The notes beneath the pieces were generated by a model. The model worked only from the letters and a program-made list of their open reading frames with translations. It was not told the DNA's origin and did not search any database. Shown here piece after piece: positions 1 through 6,175 of a stretch of 6,674 nucleotides of DNA. The DNA comes from an uncultured Verrucomicrobiales bacterium (GTDB taxonomy: Bacteria > Verrucomicrobiota > Verrucomicrobiia > Verrucomicrobiales > Akkermansiaceae), in contig CALFDI010000260.1 of NCBI GenBank assembly GCA_937952875.1, positions 1 to 6,674 on the forward strand, given 5' to 3'. The position numbers were made by a program, and so were the translations under genes. How positions within the stretch are numbered: position 1 is the stretch's first letter; the number at the start of each line of letters is the position of its first letter.

Positions 1-51
1 CAGAGCTACTACATCATCATTCCATGCTACATTGGTCTCTCCAAAAGTCAT
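1..51 (-). CDS. Possible 5' end of a gene running off the window edge
   Basis: An ATG at 51 (reading leftwards) opens a frame that stays open for all 17 codons to base 1, beginning MTFGETNVAWND. I do not recognise it. It would be the third gene in the direction of the minus-strand pair, starting about 110 nt after the 400-residue gene ends. A TTGACC hexamer lies upstream on the same strand, but no good -10 follows at 17 bp and there is no Shine-Dalgarno. Plus-strand frames over the same bases are also open to the edge (stops at 65-67 and 79-81 in two frames), so the tail of a convergent plus-strand gene is an equally possible reading. The stretch is too short to decide by codon usage. Confidence 0.22.
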   Translation of the reverse strand, partial: MTFGETNVAWNDDVVAL

Positions 52-116
52 TACTGCCGGGAAATGAACAAAATCTCATGAGCGGTCAAGCTCTCTTGTT
101 TGATTCTTTAATCTGA

Positions 117-134
117 TGAATCTGTTCAGATTCA
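117..134. repeat. 18-bp inverted repeat (hairpin) after the minus-strand operon
   Basis: TGAATCTG and CAGATTCA are perfect 8-base complementary arms around a central TT. As RNA this would fold with 7 pairs and a 4-base loop. It lies 28 nt past the stop codon of the 400-residue minus-strand gene, where a terminator would be expected, but no run of T follows on the minus strand and only a broken one on the plus strand. AATCTG is also repeated directly at 110-115 and 119-124, and GATTC at 102-106 and 129-133. It could be a weak factor-independent terminator, an mRNA 3'-end stabilising hairpin or a protein-binding site. Confidence 0.4.
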
Positions 135-162
135 CTTGTTATAATTTGACTAAAATAAATCG

Positions 163-1365
163 TTAAAAAGCAGGTGTTTCGACTGAATTATTTATCATGA
201 CTACGCGATTCCCCTCTTGGAGAACTTTCCAATCACGCTGCAGAAAAAGCGGAAGAGTCTCTTGCTCACCACGAGGAAAGGACGCCTCTAAAGTTGTCTT
301 AGCGGCAGCAACTATCAATCTAGCATCTTCAACTGTCGAAACCGTCACCTCCCAGCTGCTACTGTTTTCTTCATATTTTATCAGATCATCCTGCCAGCTA
401 GACGAGAGAGCTAAAGCCTCTTCCGCCGAAAGCGATTGCCGAAGTAGCCCATAAAGCCCCAGCTGACCAAGTGTGCCAGCCTGCCTCTCATACCCTGGCC
501 TAAAGATCTGTGCTGTGCTCACCGGAGGATTTTCTAATAATTCCCTTGGCGTCAGACTTTCCGAATCTAGGTAGTTCAAGCTATATTGCGGAGGAAATAA
601 TATGACCTCTTGCACAAAAGTCGGCATGCTAGCTAAGAGCTCTGCTGAGCGAGAATCTCCCCCAGTCGATAATGTGCCTAGTAAACGTGCCTGCCTCGCC
701 TGAAAGGCAGATGTCACTTGTGCCGCCAAGCCGTCACGTAGTGCTACATGTGCCCAGCGGGTGTCATCGCTAGCAGATGGCGGCGTCACTAGATACTGAT
801 CAATCAGTAACTGGGCCAATAATCGGACGAGCGCTGAGGCATCACGCACATGCTCTGAATCGAAGTCCGCAGCGATTAGAATCCCATCAGCACTGAGAGT
901 GCCTCGAATGCCCTCAGTGCCGACAGCATGAAACTGACCACGCACATTCTGCTCGAGTGGAATGAGCCCTAGCAATCCCCAGAGTATACTACGCTCGTCT
1001 AAACCGCTTTCTCCATAAAGATGCGTTAACTCACCTAAGACCGCATCGCTCAATTCCTCTGGACTGGCTTTTTTCACACGAGGTGTGGAGCGAAATTTCA
1101 GCCCTAATTGATCTTCGATGAAGGCCTGCTGCTCAGCACTAATCGGGTAATCGCCACCACCTTGAGCAAGTGACCGTAAAACGGCATTCTCTTCTCTGAG
1201 GAGTTCTATCTCTTCTTCCTGTTCTCGAATGACCGAACTCTCTTCAGTCGTATCTTTCTCGGTATTAGAAGACTGAGCTGTATTCTTCCAGTGAAGCCCA
1301 TAGAGCCATCCACTGATCACAGCAGTTACGTAAACGAGACATGCAAGGAGCCGAGTCGGCTTCAT
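163..1365 (-). CDS. Membrane-anchored conserved hypothetical, likely degenerate metallopeptidase-like protein
   Basis: A 400-residue protein with an N-terminal hydrophobic segment (about residues 5-24) after MKPTR, read as a signal anchor placing the rest outside the cytoplasm. A charged, heptad-like coiled coil follows (about 42-66, EEEIELLREEN) and then a long soluble domain. The order of landmarks in that domain (ERSILWGLLGLIP 124-136, ADFD 166-169, LVRLLAQLLIDQYL 179-192, ALRDGLAA 208-215, FPPQY 257-261, PPVSTAQIFRP 280-290, WEVTVSTVEDA 338-348) recalls uncharacterised bacterial proteins with an HELTHALQDQ zinc site, an EGDA segment, an FPY segment and PPTSTEQILHP. Here the HExxH position reads RLLAQ (181-185), so zinc binding and catalysis are probably lost. 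The family match is from memory and is inference. The ATG at 1365 has no clear Shine-Dalgarno and lies 12 nt after the stop of the upstream gene, indicating co-transcription. No function is assigned; a scaffold or binding role at the envelope is possible. Confidence 0.85.
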   Translation of the reverse strand: MKPTRLLACLVYVTAVISGWLYGLHWKNTAQSSNTEKDTTEESSVIREQEEEIELLREENAVLRSLAQGGGDYPISAEQQAFIEDQLGLKFRSTPRVKKASPEELSDAVLGELTHLYGESGLDERSILWGLLGLIPLEQNVRGQFHAVGTEGIRGTLSADGILIAADFDSEHVRDASALVRLLAQLLIDQYLVTPPSASDDTRWAHVALRDGLAAQVTSAFQARQARLLGTLSTGGDSRSAELLASMPTFVQEVILFPPQYSLNYLDSESLTPRELLENPPVSTAQIFRPGYERQAGTLGQLGLYGLLRQSLSAEEALALSSSWQDDLIKYEENSSSWEVTVSTVEDARLIVAAAKTTLEASFPRGEQETLPLFLQRDWKVLQEGNRVVMINNSVETPAF

Positions 1366-1377
1366 ATGCGGATAGTA

Positions 1378-1896
1378 TTACTCATCAAAGATTCCTTTCG
1401 GAATAGCTGATCCATTATCAATGAATGAGCCTTCGACGACTGCTCCAGGGATAAGAGTGAGTGCGACGGGTCGCTGCTGACGCCCCTGAGCATCGTAATT
1501 ATAAATAAATCGTCTCACGGGGATTTTTTGCCCGGTATCTTTTGAAATTCGTTCCACTCGAGCATCCCAAATCTGCTCTTCTACCATCTGGCCCGTCTTC
1601 TTATCGTATCCATAGATGACATTGTAGAGAAGAGTCTCTTTCGCATCATAGATCTGTGCTGAGACTTGATCACCACCCGCATTGAGCGTGTAGACAGTCA
1701 CAGACTGAAGAACACCATCTTTTGAACGTGTTTTCTTAATCAATGTGCGAGGATCGCCCATTTTATGAAATTCCGTGCGACTGCCATCTTCATTCGTTAT
1801 AAAACGTAAGTTGATCTCATCCTCTTGAGCGTGTGCTGAGAACGCGCCTAAGAGGAGTGTCGTTATCAGCACTTTCACGGTTAACCATCTCTTCAT
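1378..1896 (-). CDS. Secreted conserved hypothetical protein with YD-like segments
   Basis: I chose the ATG at 1896, giving 172 residues. A GTG at 1959 would add 21 charged residues in front of a textbook signal peptide (MKRWLTVKVLITTLLLGAFSAHA, with signal peptidase I cleavage predicted after Ala23, AHA|QE), so the longer start is unlikely. The mature protein is about 149 residues, mostly beta-prone, with segments YGYDKKTG (95-102) and YNYDAQGR (132-139) that resemble single YD/Rhs-type repeats, and a mid-region NEDGSRTEF (35-43). It has no cysteines or membrane segments after cleavage, so it is probably periplasmic or exported. I recall similar short secreted proteins from Verrucomicrobia, all of unknown function. 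It is the first gene of a two-gene minus-strand operon, 12 nt ahead of the membrane-anchored 400-residue protein, which suggests that the two products act in the same compartment. A GAGG lies about 17 nt before the ATG, too far for a normal ribosome binding site. Confidence 0.82.
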   Translation of the reverse strand: MKRWLTVKVLITTLLLGAFSAHAQEDEINLRFITNEDGSRTEFHKMGDPRTLIKKTRSKDGVLQSVTVYTLNAGGDQVSAQIYDAKETLLYNVIYGYDKKTGQMVEEQIWDARVERISKDTGQKIPVRRFIYNYDAQGRQQRPVALTLIPGAVVEGSFIDNGSAIPKGIFDE

Positions 1897-1959
1897 GAGA
1901 TTCAGATTATTCCTCACTTTCCGGATTCGCAAGTCCCCAACGTGACCTATTCGGAACAC

Positions 1960-2148
1960 TCAAATGATATTTAGTTAGCCTCTCGGAGTAGGGCTATAGC
2001 ACAATATTTCCTCAAGCCGCTTACTCATAATGATTATCGCACGACACGAGAGCGACTAAGCAAGATACTCCGCTCAAATCGGATCAAAGCTTGCCAAACT
2101 CAGAGGGACATCAGAGAAATCATATGAACTCCAGCTGTCATAAGACTG
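1960..2148. other. Divergent intergenic region without a gene
   Basis: This stretch between the minus-strand operon and folP holds no credible open reading frame. It must contain promoters for both directions, but I could not identify a -35/-10 pair with good spacing on either strand: a TATGAA at 2123-2128 and a TTGCCA at 2091-2096 face folP but are 26 bp apart, too far for sigma-70. The Fur-box-like repeat is its only distinct structure. Confidence 0.5.
2025..2039. promoter_or_regulatory. Fur-box-like inverted repeat in the divergent intergenic region
   Basis: The 15 bases TCATAATGATTATCG match the classical 7-1-7 Fur operator (TGATAAT-N-ATTATCA) at 12 of 14 specified positions. The inner ATAAT-G-ATTAT is a perfect inverted repeat. 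It lies about 130 nt before the ATG of the secreted minus-strand gene and about 120 nt before folP, so it could serve either. No convincing -35/-10 pair was found around it. Neither flanking gene is an obvious iron gene, and AT-rich palindromes arise by chance, so this is only a candidate site. Confidence 0.25.
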
Positions 2149-2160
2149 GTGTCTCACGGT

Positions 2161-3000
2161 ATGATTTGGAAATTCCACAAGCACGCTTTTGATCTCTCCC
2201 GTCAGGGATTGATTATGGGGATTTTAAATACGACTCCAGATTCCTTTTCCGATGGTGGTCAGTTCGACGCACCAAGCATGGCGCTCGAGCATGCTCGGCG
2301 AATGATTGCAGATGGAGCAGATATTCTTGATATTGGCGGTGAGTCGACTCGCCCAGGAGCGCGGTCAGTCGATCCTATCGAGGAAATGCGGCGAGTATTA
2401 CCAGTCATCGAAGCGATTCGAAAAGAAACAGACATTCTCATTTCTATCGATACCACGAAGGCTAGAGTCGCAGAAGCAGCGCTAAATGCTGGAGCTGATA
2501 TCGTAAATGACATCAGCGGAGGCACACGCGATGAAAAAATGCTGGAGCTCTGGTCTCGTAAAGACTGTGGAATTATCATCATGCACTCGCAAGGAGTCCC
2601 AGAGACGATGCAGGATGACCCTTCCTATCAAAACGTCGTCTACGATGTTGCCAACTTCCTGAATCAACAGTTCCAAGCCTGCAGACAGCACGGGGTATCA
2701 TCAGAGCGTATTCTATTCGATCCGGGCATAGGCTTTGGAAAAAAGCTCGAGCATAATCTCGCCCTGCTCAAACACTTAGAAGAGCTACGTATCGACCACC
2801 GCCCGTTACTTTTAGGAGTCTCTCGCAAGTCATTCATCGGAACACTGTTAGAAGACTCTGATCTGTCACGTCGTGACATGCCGACAGCAACCCTCACAGC
2901 ATCATGCTACGCTCCTGGGTGTCGCGTATTCCGGGTCCATGATGTCTTACCGAATGTCCAAGCCCTTCGCATGGTAGAGGCGATTCATAATATCGACTGA
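2161..3000 (+). CDS. folP: Dihydropteroate synthase
   Basis: Condenses 6-hydroxymethyl-7,8-dihydropterin pyrophosphate with p-aminobenzoate to give 7,8-dihydropteroate, in cytoplasmic folate synthesis; it is the sulfonamide target. From the ATG at 2161 it has 279 residues, normal for a monofunctional enzyme. Signatures in order: MGILNTTPDSFSDGG (19-33; metal ligand Asn23), GESTRPG (60-66), SIDTTKA (95-101; Asp97), NDISGG (116-121), DPGIGFGK (187-194; Asp187), GVSRKSF (219-225; Lys223) and FRVHDV (257-262; Arg258, His260). All residues of the pterin and phosphate site are present. Phe29 and Pro65, at the classical sulfonamide-resistance positions, are wild type and there is no Sul-type insertion, so this is a housekeeping copy. 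A GTG at 2149 in the same frame would add four residues (MSHG); the ATG is preferred because numbering then parallels E. coli and ATG dominates here, although neither start has a Shine-Dalgarno. It ends 2 nt before aat. No other folate gene is adjacent. Confidence 0.96.
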   Translation: MIWKFHKHAFDLSRQGLIMGILNTTPDSFSDGGQFDAPSMALEHARRMIADGADILDIGGESTRPGARSVDPIEEMRRVLPVIEAIRKETDILISIDTTKARVAEAALNAGADIVNDISGGTRDEKMLELWSRKDCGIIIMHSQGVPETMQDDPSYQNVVYDVANFLNQQFQACRQHGVSSERILFDPGIGFGKKLEHNLALLKHLEELRIDHRPLLLGVSRKSFIGTLLEDSDLSRRDMPTATLTASCYAPGCRVFRVHDVLPNVQALRMVEAIHNID

Positions 3001-3002
3001 TC

Positions 3003-3572
3003 ATGGATCACATACCATCAGACATCCTCCTAAATGCTTACGCACAAGGCGTCTTCCCGATGGCGAATGACGGTGAACTCAGCTGGTATTCACCAGAAAT
3101 GCGCGGAATTATTCCACTAGACGATCGTTTTCATATCAACCGTGGGCTGAAAAAAGCCTTACGCAAACAGCTCTTTACGGTGCGCCGGAACACAGCCTTC
3201 GAAGATGTGATGCGGGCCTGCGCGGAACGCACTGACACCTGGATAGATGAAACGATCATCGCGAGCTACTGCAGCCTCCATGACATCGGTCACGCTCATA
3301 GCATCGAGTGCTGGGATGCCGATGGCCTCCAAGGAGGACTCTATGGAGTAAGCCTTGAAGGTGCATTTTTCGGCGAGAGTATGTTTAGCCGTAAAACTGA
3401 CGCTTCTAAAATCGCTCTCGTGCATCTCGTGAATTGGCTACGTGATGAGAAATTTCAATTACTAGACACCCAGTGGATAACAGATCATCTTCGGACCTTT
3501 GGCGGCATCGAAGTCCCACGTGCTGAGTATCTAGAGCTATTGAAGAGCGCTCTCCAGCAGTCAAATAAATGA
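3003..3572 (+). CDS. aat: Leucyl/phenylalanyl-tRNA--protein transferase
   Basis: Transfers Leu or Phe from aminoacyl-tRNA to the N-terminus of proteins starting with Arg or Lys, creating an N-degron read by ClpS and ClpAP; cytoplasmic. Family signatures seen: LLNAYAQGVFPM (9-20), SWYSPEMRGIIP (27-38), DTWI (78-81), LHDIGHAHSIE (92-102), GGLYGVSLEGAFFGESMFSR (111-130), ASKIAL (134-139) and LDTQWITDHL (154-163). Residues corresponding to E. coli Glu156, Asp186 and Gln188 are present as Glu125, Asp155 and Gln157, with identical spacing, so it should be active. At 189 residues it is shorter than the 234-residue E. coli enzyme, lacking about 30 N-terminal residues and part of the C-terminal tail; short forms are common outside Gammaproteobacteria. 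The ATG at 3003 lies 2 nt after the folP stop and has no Shine-Dalgarno, so translation is probably coupled to folP. Confidence 0.95.
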   Translation: MDHIPSDILLNAYAQGVFPMANDGELSWYSPEMRGIIPLDDRFHINRGLKKALRKQLFTVRRNTAFEDVMRACAERTDTWIDETIIASYCSLHDIGHAHSIECWDADGLQGGLYGVSLEGAFFGESMFSRKTDASKIALVHLVNWLRDEKFQLLDTQWITDHLRTFGGIEVPRAEYLELLKSALQQSNK

Positions 3573-3610
3573 TAGAAATCACCTAAAAAAACTGTATTTA
3601 CCCATATATA

Positions 3611-4603
3611 ATGACTTCTTTAAAAACACTTGCTCTGGGTTTACTCGCCCTTGTGACTACAAGCTTCGCCGCAGACGGCCCTCTTACCTTTGAAGGAAAA
3701 GAAGGTGCAGGTGAGGGCTTTCATATCGTTCTAATAGCGGGTGATGAAGAATTCCGTTCAGAAGAAGCATTGCCACAGCTCGCCAAGATTCTCGCTACGC
3801 ACCACGGCTTTAAATGCAGCGTTCTCTTCTCCATAAATGATAAAGGAGAAATTGATCCTACACATACTAAGAGCTTAACTTTTCCTGAGACCATCGACGA
3901 TGCGGATCTTCTCATACTCGGCCTTAAGTCTCGTCAATGGCCTGATGAGAGCATGAAATTCTTCAAAGAAGCGATCGACCGAGGAATCCCAATTATCGGG
4001 ACTCACACAACGACCCAAGCATTCAAATATCCAAAAGACTCTCAAAGCCCCTTCGCCAGCTACTCCTACGATAGTAAAGACTGGGAAGGTGGATTCGGTC
4101 GGCAAATGATGGGAGAAACGTGGATCGACTATCACGGTAAACCCTACACACAAGGCAGCCGCTCTGTGACTGAGGCCTCGCAAAAAGACCATGCTATCCT
4201 AAAAAGCGTCGGAGACATTTTTTCAAAAACACCTGTCTTTGCTGTCAATCCACCTGCCGAATGCACTATCCTACTAAGAGGTGCTGTGACTGATTCGTTA
4301 CAGTCGGACTCTAAAAACGTAGAAGGTGAGAAAAATACTCCTATGATGCCTATGGCTTGGACGCGTGAAGTGCTCGTGCCCGCTGGTAGCTCGCAGCGCA
4401 TTCTCACTACAACTATAGGAAGCTCCCAAGACCTTCTCGATCCAAACTTCCGCCGCCTTCTAGTAAATGGCGTATACTGGTGTCTCGAAATGGAAGATGA
4501 CATGCCAGAAAATGTCACTATTGATCTAGTAGGTGATTACAAGCCAAGCCCAGCTGGTATCGGCAAGGCTGCCACAGGCGTCAAACCAGAGTCACTCAAG
4601 TGA
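3611..4603 (+). CDS. Secreted ThuA-like domain protein
   Basis: A 330-residue exported protein: signal peptide at 1-20 or 21 (MTSLKTLALGLLALVTTSFA, cleavage near AA|DG), then one ThuA-like domain with a class I glutamine-amidotransferase-like fold. Landmarks typical of the Planctomycete/Verrucomicrobia branch are visible: LIAGDEEFRSEEALPQLAKI (41-60), ADLLILGLKSRQWPDE (98-113), GIPIIGTHTTTQAF (125-138), GFGRQMMGETWIDYHGK (161-177), HAIL (194-197), PMAWTR (247-252), TTTIGSSQDLL (266-276) and RRLLVNGVYW (281-290). The domain was named for trehalose utilisation in Rhizobium, and some members act in sugar or glycoside metabolism; in this branch the reaction is unknown, so no substrate is assigned. 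It starts 38 nt after aat without a Shine-Dalgarno and may be read from the same transcript. No glycoside hydrolase, sulfatase or sugar dehydrogenase gene is adjacent, unlike many relatives. Confidence 0.9.
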   Translation: MTSLKTLALGLLALVTTSFAADGPLTFEGKEGAGEGFHIVLIAGDEEFRSEEALPQLAKILATHHGFKCSVLFSINDKGEIDPTHTKSLTFPETIDDADLLILGLKSRQWPDESMKFFKEAIDRGIPIIGTHTTTQAFKYPKDSQSPFASYSYDSKDWEGGFGRQMMGETWIDYHGKPYTQGSRSVTEASQKDHAILKSVGDIFSKTPVFAVNPPAECTILLRGAVTDSLQSDSKNVEGEKNTPMMPMAWTREVLVPAGSSQRILTTTIGSSQDLLDPNFRRLLVNGVYWCLEMEDDMPENVTIDLVGDYKPSPAGIGKAATGVKPESLK

Positions 4604-4663
4604 TTCTGATAAGACTTTCAACATTTTCGCTGAAATATCCTAAATGAGCGCTACCGTTGCCCC

Positions 4664-6109
4664 ATGGATATTAAGGCATCTTATGATCTCATAGTCATCG
4701 GTGGTGGGAGTGGCGGCTATGCAGCTGCGCGCACGGCCAAGTCTCACGGACTGTCCGTCGCAATCATCGATTCAGCTGAAGAGCTGGGTGGCCTGTGCAT
4801 TTTGCGAGGATGCATGCCAACGAAGGCACTGCTCGAGACATCGAATCGACTGAGAGCGATCAATGAAGCAGACGAATTCGGAATCCAAGTCTCACCTGGA
4901 ACACTCAATATTGACGCACTGCGGTCTAGAAAAGAGAGACTCATCGATGGCTTTAAAGAATACCGTGTCAAAGCACTCACGAATGGAACATTTCCACTCT
5001 ACCGCGGGCCTGCAGAGTTCGTAGACGCTCATCTAATCAAGGTTGATACGAGCGATGGAGTTCTTTTTTTAAAGGCCAAGACATTCGTCATCGCAACAGG
5101 TTCTGAAGAAGCTATTCCTCAGATAGAAGGCTTATCAGAGACTCCATACTGGACCAGTGACGACATCGTCGATCTTCCTCGTATTCCTGATCGCGTCGTC
5201 GTCATGGGAACGGGTGCAGTCGGAATGGAGTCCGCATTTTTATTTCAAGGCTTTGGTTCTCAAGTGACCATTTTATCGCGATCTAGGCCTCTCCTCTCTG
5301 GTATGGAGCCAGACATTTCAGAGGCTATGTTACAGCGTTGCGAAGATCTCGGCATCGATATTTTCTTCGAGCACAGCCTAGAAACCGTGGCCCACGAAGG
5401 AGGTGAATTCATTCTTACGCTGGTGGATAAATCGAGCCAAAAGACTCACACTCTCAAGACTGATGCATTCGTAGTGGCGACAGGCCGGAAGCCTCGCATA
5501 GACTCACTAAAGCTGCAAAACGCTGGATTCGAAGAAAGCCTCAAGAGAATCGAAATCGATCAACACAGCCAAACCAAGTGTCCCCATATTTTTGCTGCCG
5601 GTGATTGTGCCAGTCCGCTCGCTGTCGTGCATCTCGCCGTGATACAAGGTGAGGTTGCCGGGAAAAATAGTGCCAGCTATCTGAGAGATCCACAGGCATC
5701 CTTCGAATCATCATGGAATGAAAAACTCAATATCCTCGGGATATTCACCGACCCAGAAATCGTTCAAGTCGGGCTGACCGAAGAAACGGCAAAGGACAAA
5801 GGCCATGAGGTCATTTCTGCGACTTATCGATACGATGATCAGGGGAAAGGAGAGATCGTGGGTGAAAAACACGGCCTCGTGAAACTCATCGCCGATGCTA
5901 AGACGGGGAAAATTCTAGGCGCTTCAGGTATGGGGCCGCACGTCATCGACTATTCACACACGATGACTGTAGCCATGCATCAAGACCTCACAGTGGAGGA
6001 ATTTGTTAGCATTCCCTCTTATCATCCGACACTGGGGGAAATTTGGTCTTATGTAGCGGAAGATTTTTTAGATGAGATGAATGCATCGTCATTTTCAGAG
6101 GAAAAATAG
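4664..6109 (+). CDS. Class I pyridine nucleotide-disulphide oxidoreductase (dihydrolipoamide dehydrogenase / mercuric reductase-like)
   Basis: A 481-residue cytoplasmic FAD flavoprotein with a redox-active disulphide. Seen in order: FAD Rossmann motif VIGGGSGGYAAA (11-22), redox pair CILRGC (Cys45, Cys50), VIATGS (142-147), NAD(P) Rossmann motif VVMGTGAVGMES (179-190), VVATGRKPRID (270-280), second FAD motif HIFAAGDCA (308-316) and the dimerisation domain from about 355 to the end with the His-Glu dyad in HPTLGE (His454, Glu459). Length and architecture match dihydrolipoamide dehydrogenase. However, the end of the second strand of the NAD(P) fold reads ILSRSRPL (203-210). NAD-dependent family members have an acidic residue there, while glutathione and mercuric reductases have arginines, so NADPH is the likely cofactor. 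It has no C-terminal vicinal cysteines and no N-terminal HMA domain, so it is not mercuric reductase. No E1, E2 or lipoylation gene is adjacent, so a role in a 2-oxoacid dehydrogenase complex is unsupported. The ATG at 4664 is fixed by the FAD motif and has no Shine-Dalgarno. Confidence 0.93.
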   Translation: MDIKASYDLIVIGGGSGGYAAARTAKSHGLSVAIIDSAEELGGLCILRGCMPTKALLETSNRLRAINEADEFGIQVSPGTLNIDALRSRKERLIDGFKEYRVKALTNGTFPLYRGPAEFVDAHLIKVDTSDGVLFLKAKTFVIATGSEEAIPQIEGLSETPYWTSDDIVDLPRIPDRVVVMGTGAVGMESAFLFQGFGSQVTILSRSRPLLSGMEPDISEAMLQRCEDLGIDIFFEHSLETVAHEGGEFILTLVDKSSQKTHTLKTDAFVVATGRKPRIDSLKLQNAGFEESLKRIEIDQHSQTKCPHIFAAGDCASPLAVVHLAVIQGEVAGKNSASYLRDPQASFESSWNEKLNILGIFTDPEIVQVGLTEETAKDKGHEVISATYRYDDQGKGEIVGEKHGLVKLIADAKTGKILGASGMGPHVIDYSHTMTVAMHQDLTVEEFVSIPSYHPTLGEIWSYVAEDFLDEMNASSFSEEK

Positions 6110-6128
6110 TGGTCGATAAACCTCGATT

Positions 6129-6175
6129 ATTTGTCCGGTAAAATCTGACAAATTCTTTAGTTGCGCTCTGTCAGA
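6129..6175. repeat. Overlapping inverted repeats upstream of the DUF5069-like gene
   Basis: ATTTGTC (6129-6135) is the perfect complement of GACAAAT (6147-6153), and TCTGACA (6144-6150) is the perfect complement of TGTCAGA (6169-6175). The middle GACA is shared, so only one of the two 7-bp hairpins can form at a time (loops of 11 and 18 nt). At DNA level this is three TGTC/GACA half-sites. It lies between the reductase stop (6109) and the ATG at 6198. There is no T-run, so it is not a standard terminator. It may be an operator, a mutually exclusive RNA structure, or chance. Confidence 0.3.

Noticed and set aside
197..454. 85-residue plus-strand open frame inside the minus-strand 400-residue gene
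   Set aside because: It is low complexity, serine- and cysteine-rich, with no domain or signal, and lies fully opposite a gene with clear protein-like composition.
1009..1044. GELTH (residues 111-115 of the 400-residue minus-strand protein), which looks like an HELTH zinc motif with the first His lost
   Set aside because: It lies before the LLGLIP landmark, whereas in the recalled peptidase family the zinc motif lies after it. LVRLLAQLLIDQYL at 179-192 fits the expected place and the LxDQ pattern better.
1897..1959. Extension of the secreted minus-strand protein to a GTG at 1959
   Set aside because: The added 21 residues are charged and precede a complete signal peptide that begins at the ATG at 1896; no supporting ribosome binding site is seen.
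2091..2128. TTGCCA and TATGAA as a folP promoter
   Set aside because: The spacing of 26 bp is too long for a sigma-70 promoter.
2161..3000. Acquired sulfonamide-resistance (sul-type) dihydropteroate synthase
   Set aside because: Resistance positions Phe29 and Pro65 are wild type, there is no Sul-type insertion, and there is no mobile element or integron context.
3607..3612. Perfect TATAAT overlapping the ATG of the ThuA-like gene
   Set aside because: Transcription would begin inside the coding region, so it cannot be the promoter of this start, and no -35 is present at the right distance.
4664..6109. Calling the reductase lpdA or merA
   Set aside because: NADPH-type arginines and the lack of E1/E2 neighbours argue against lpdA; the absence of C-terminal vicinal cysteines and an HMA domain argues against merA.
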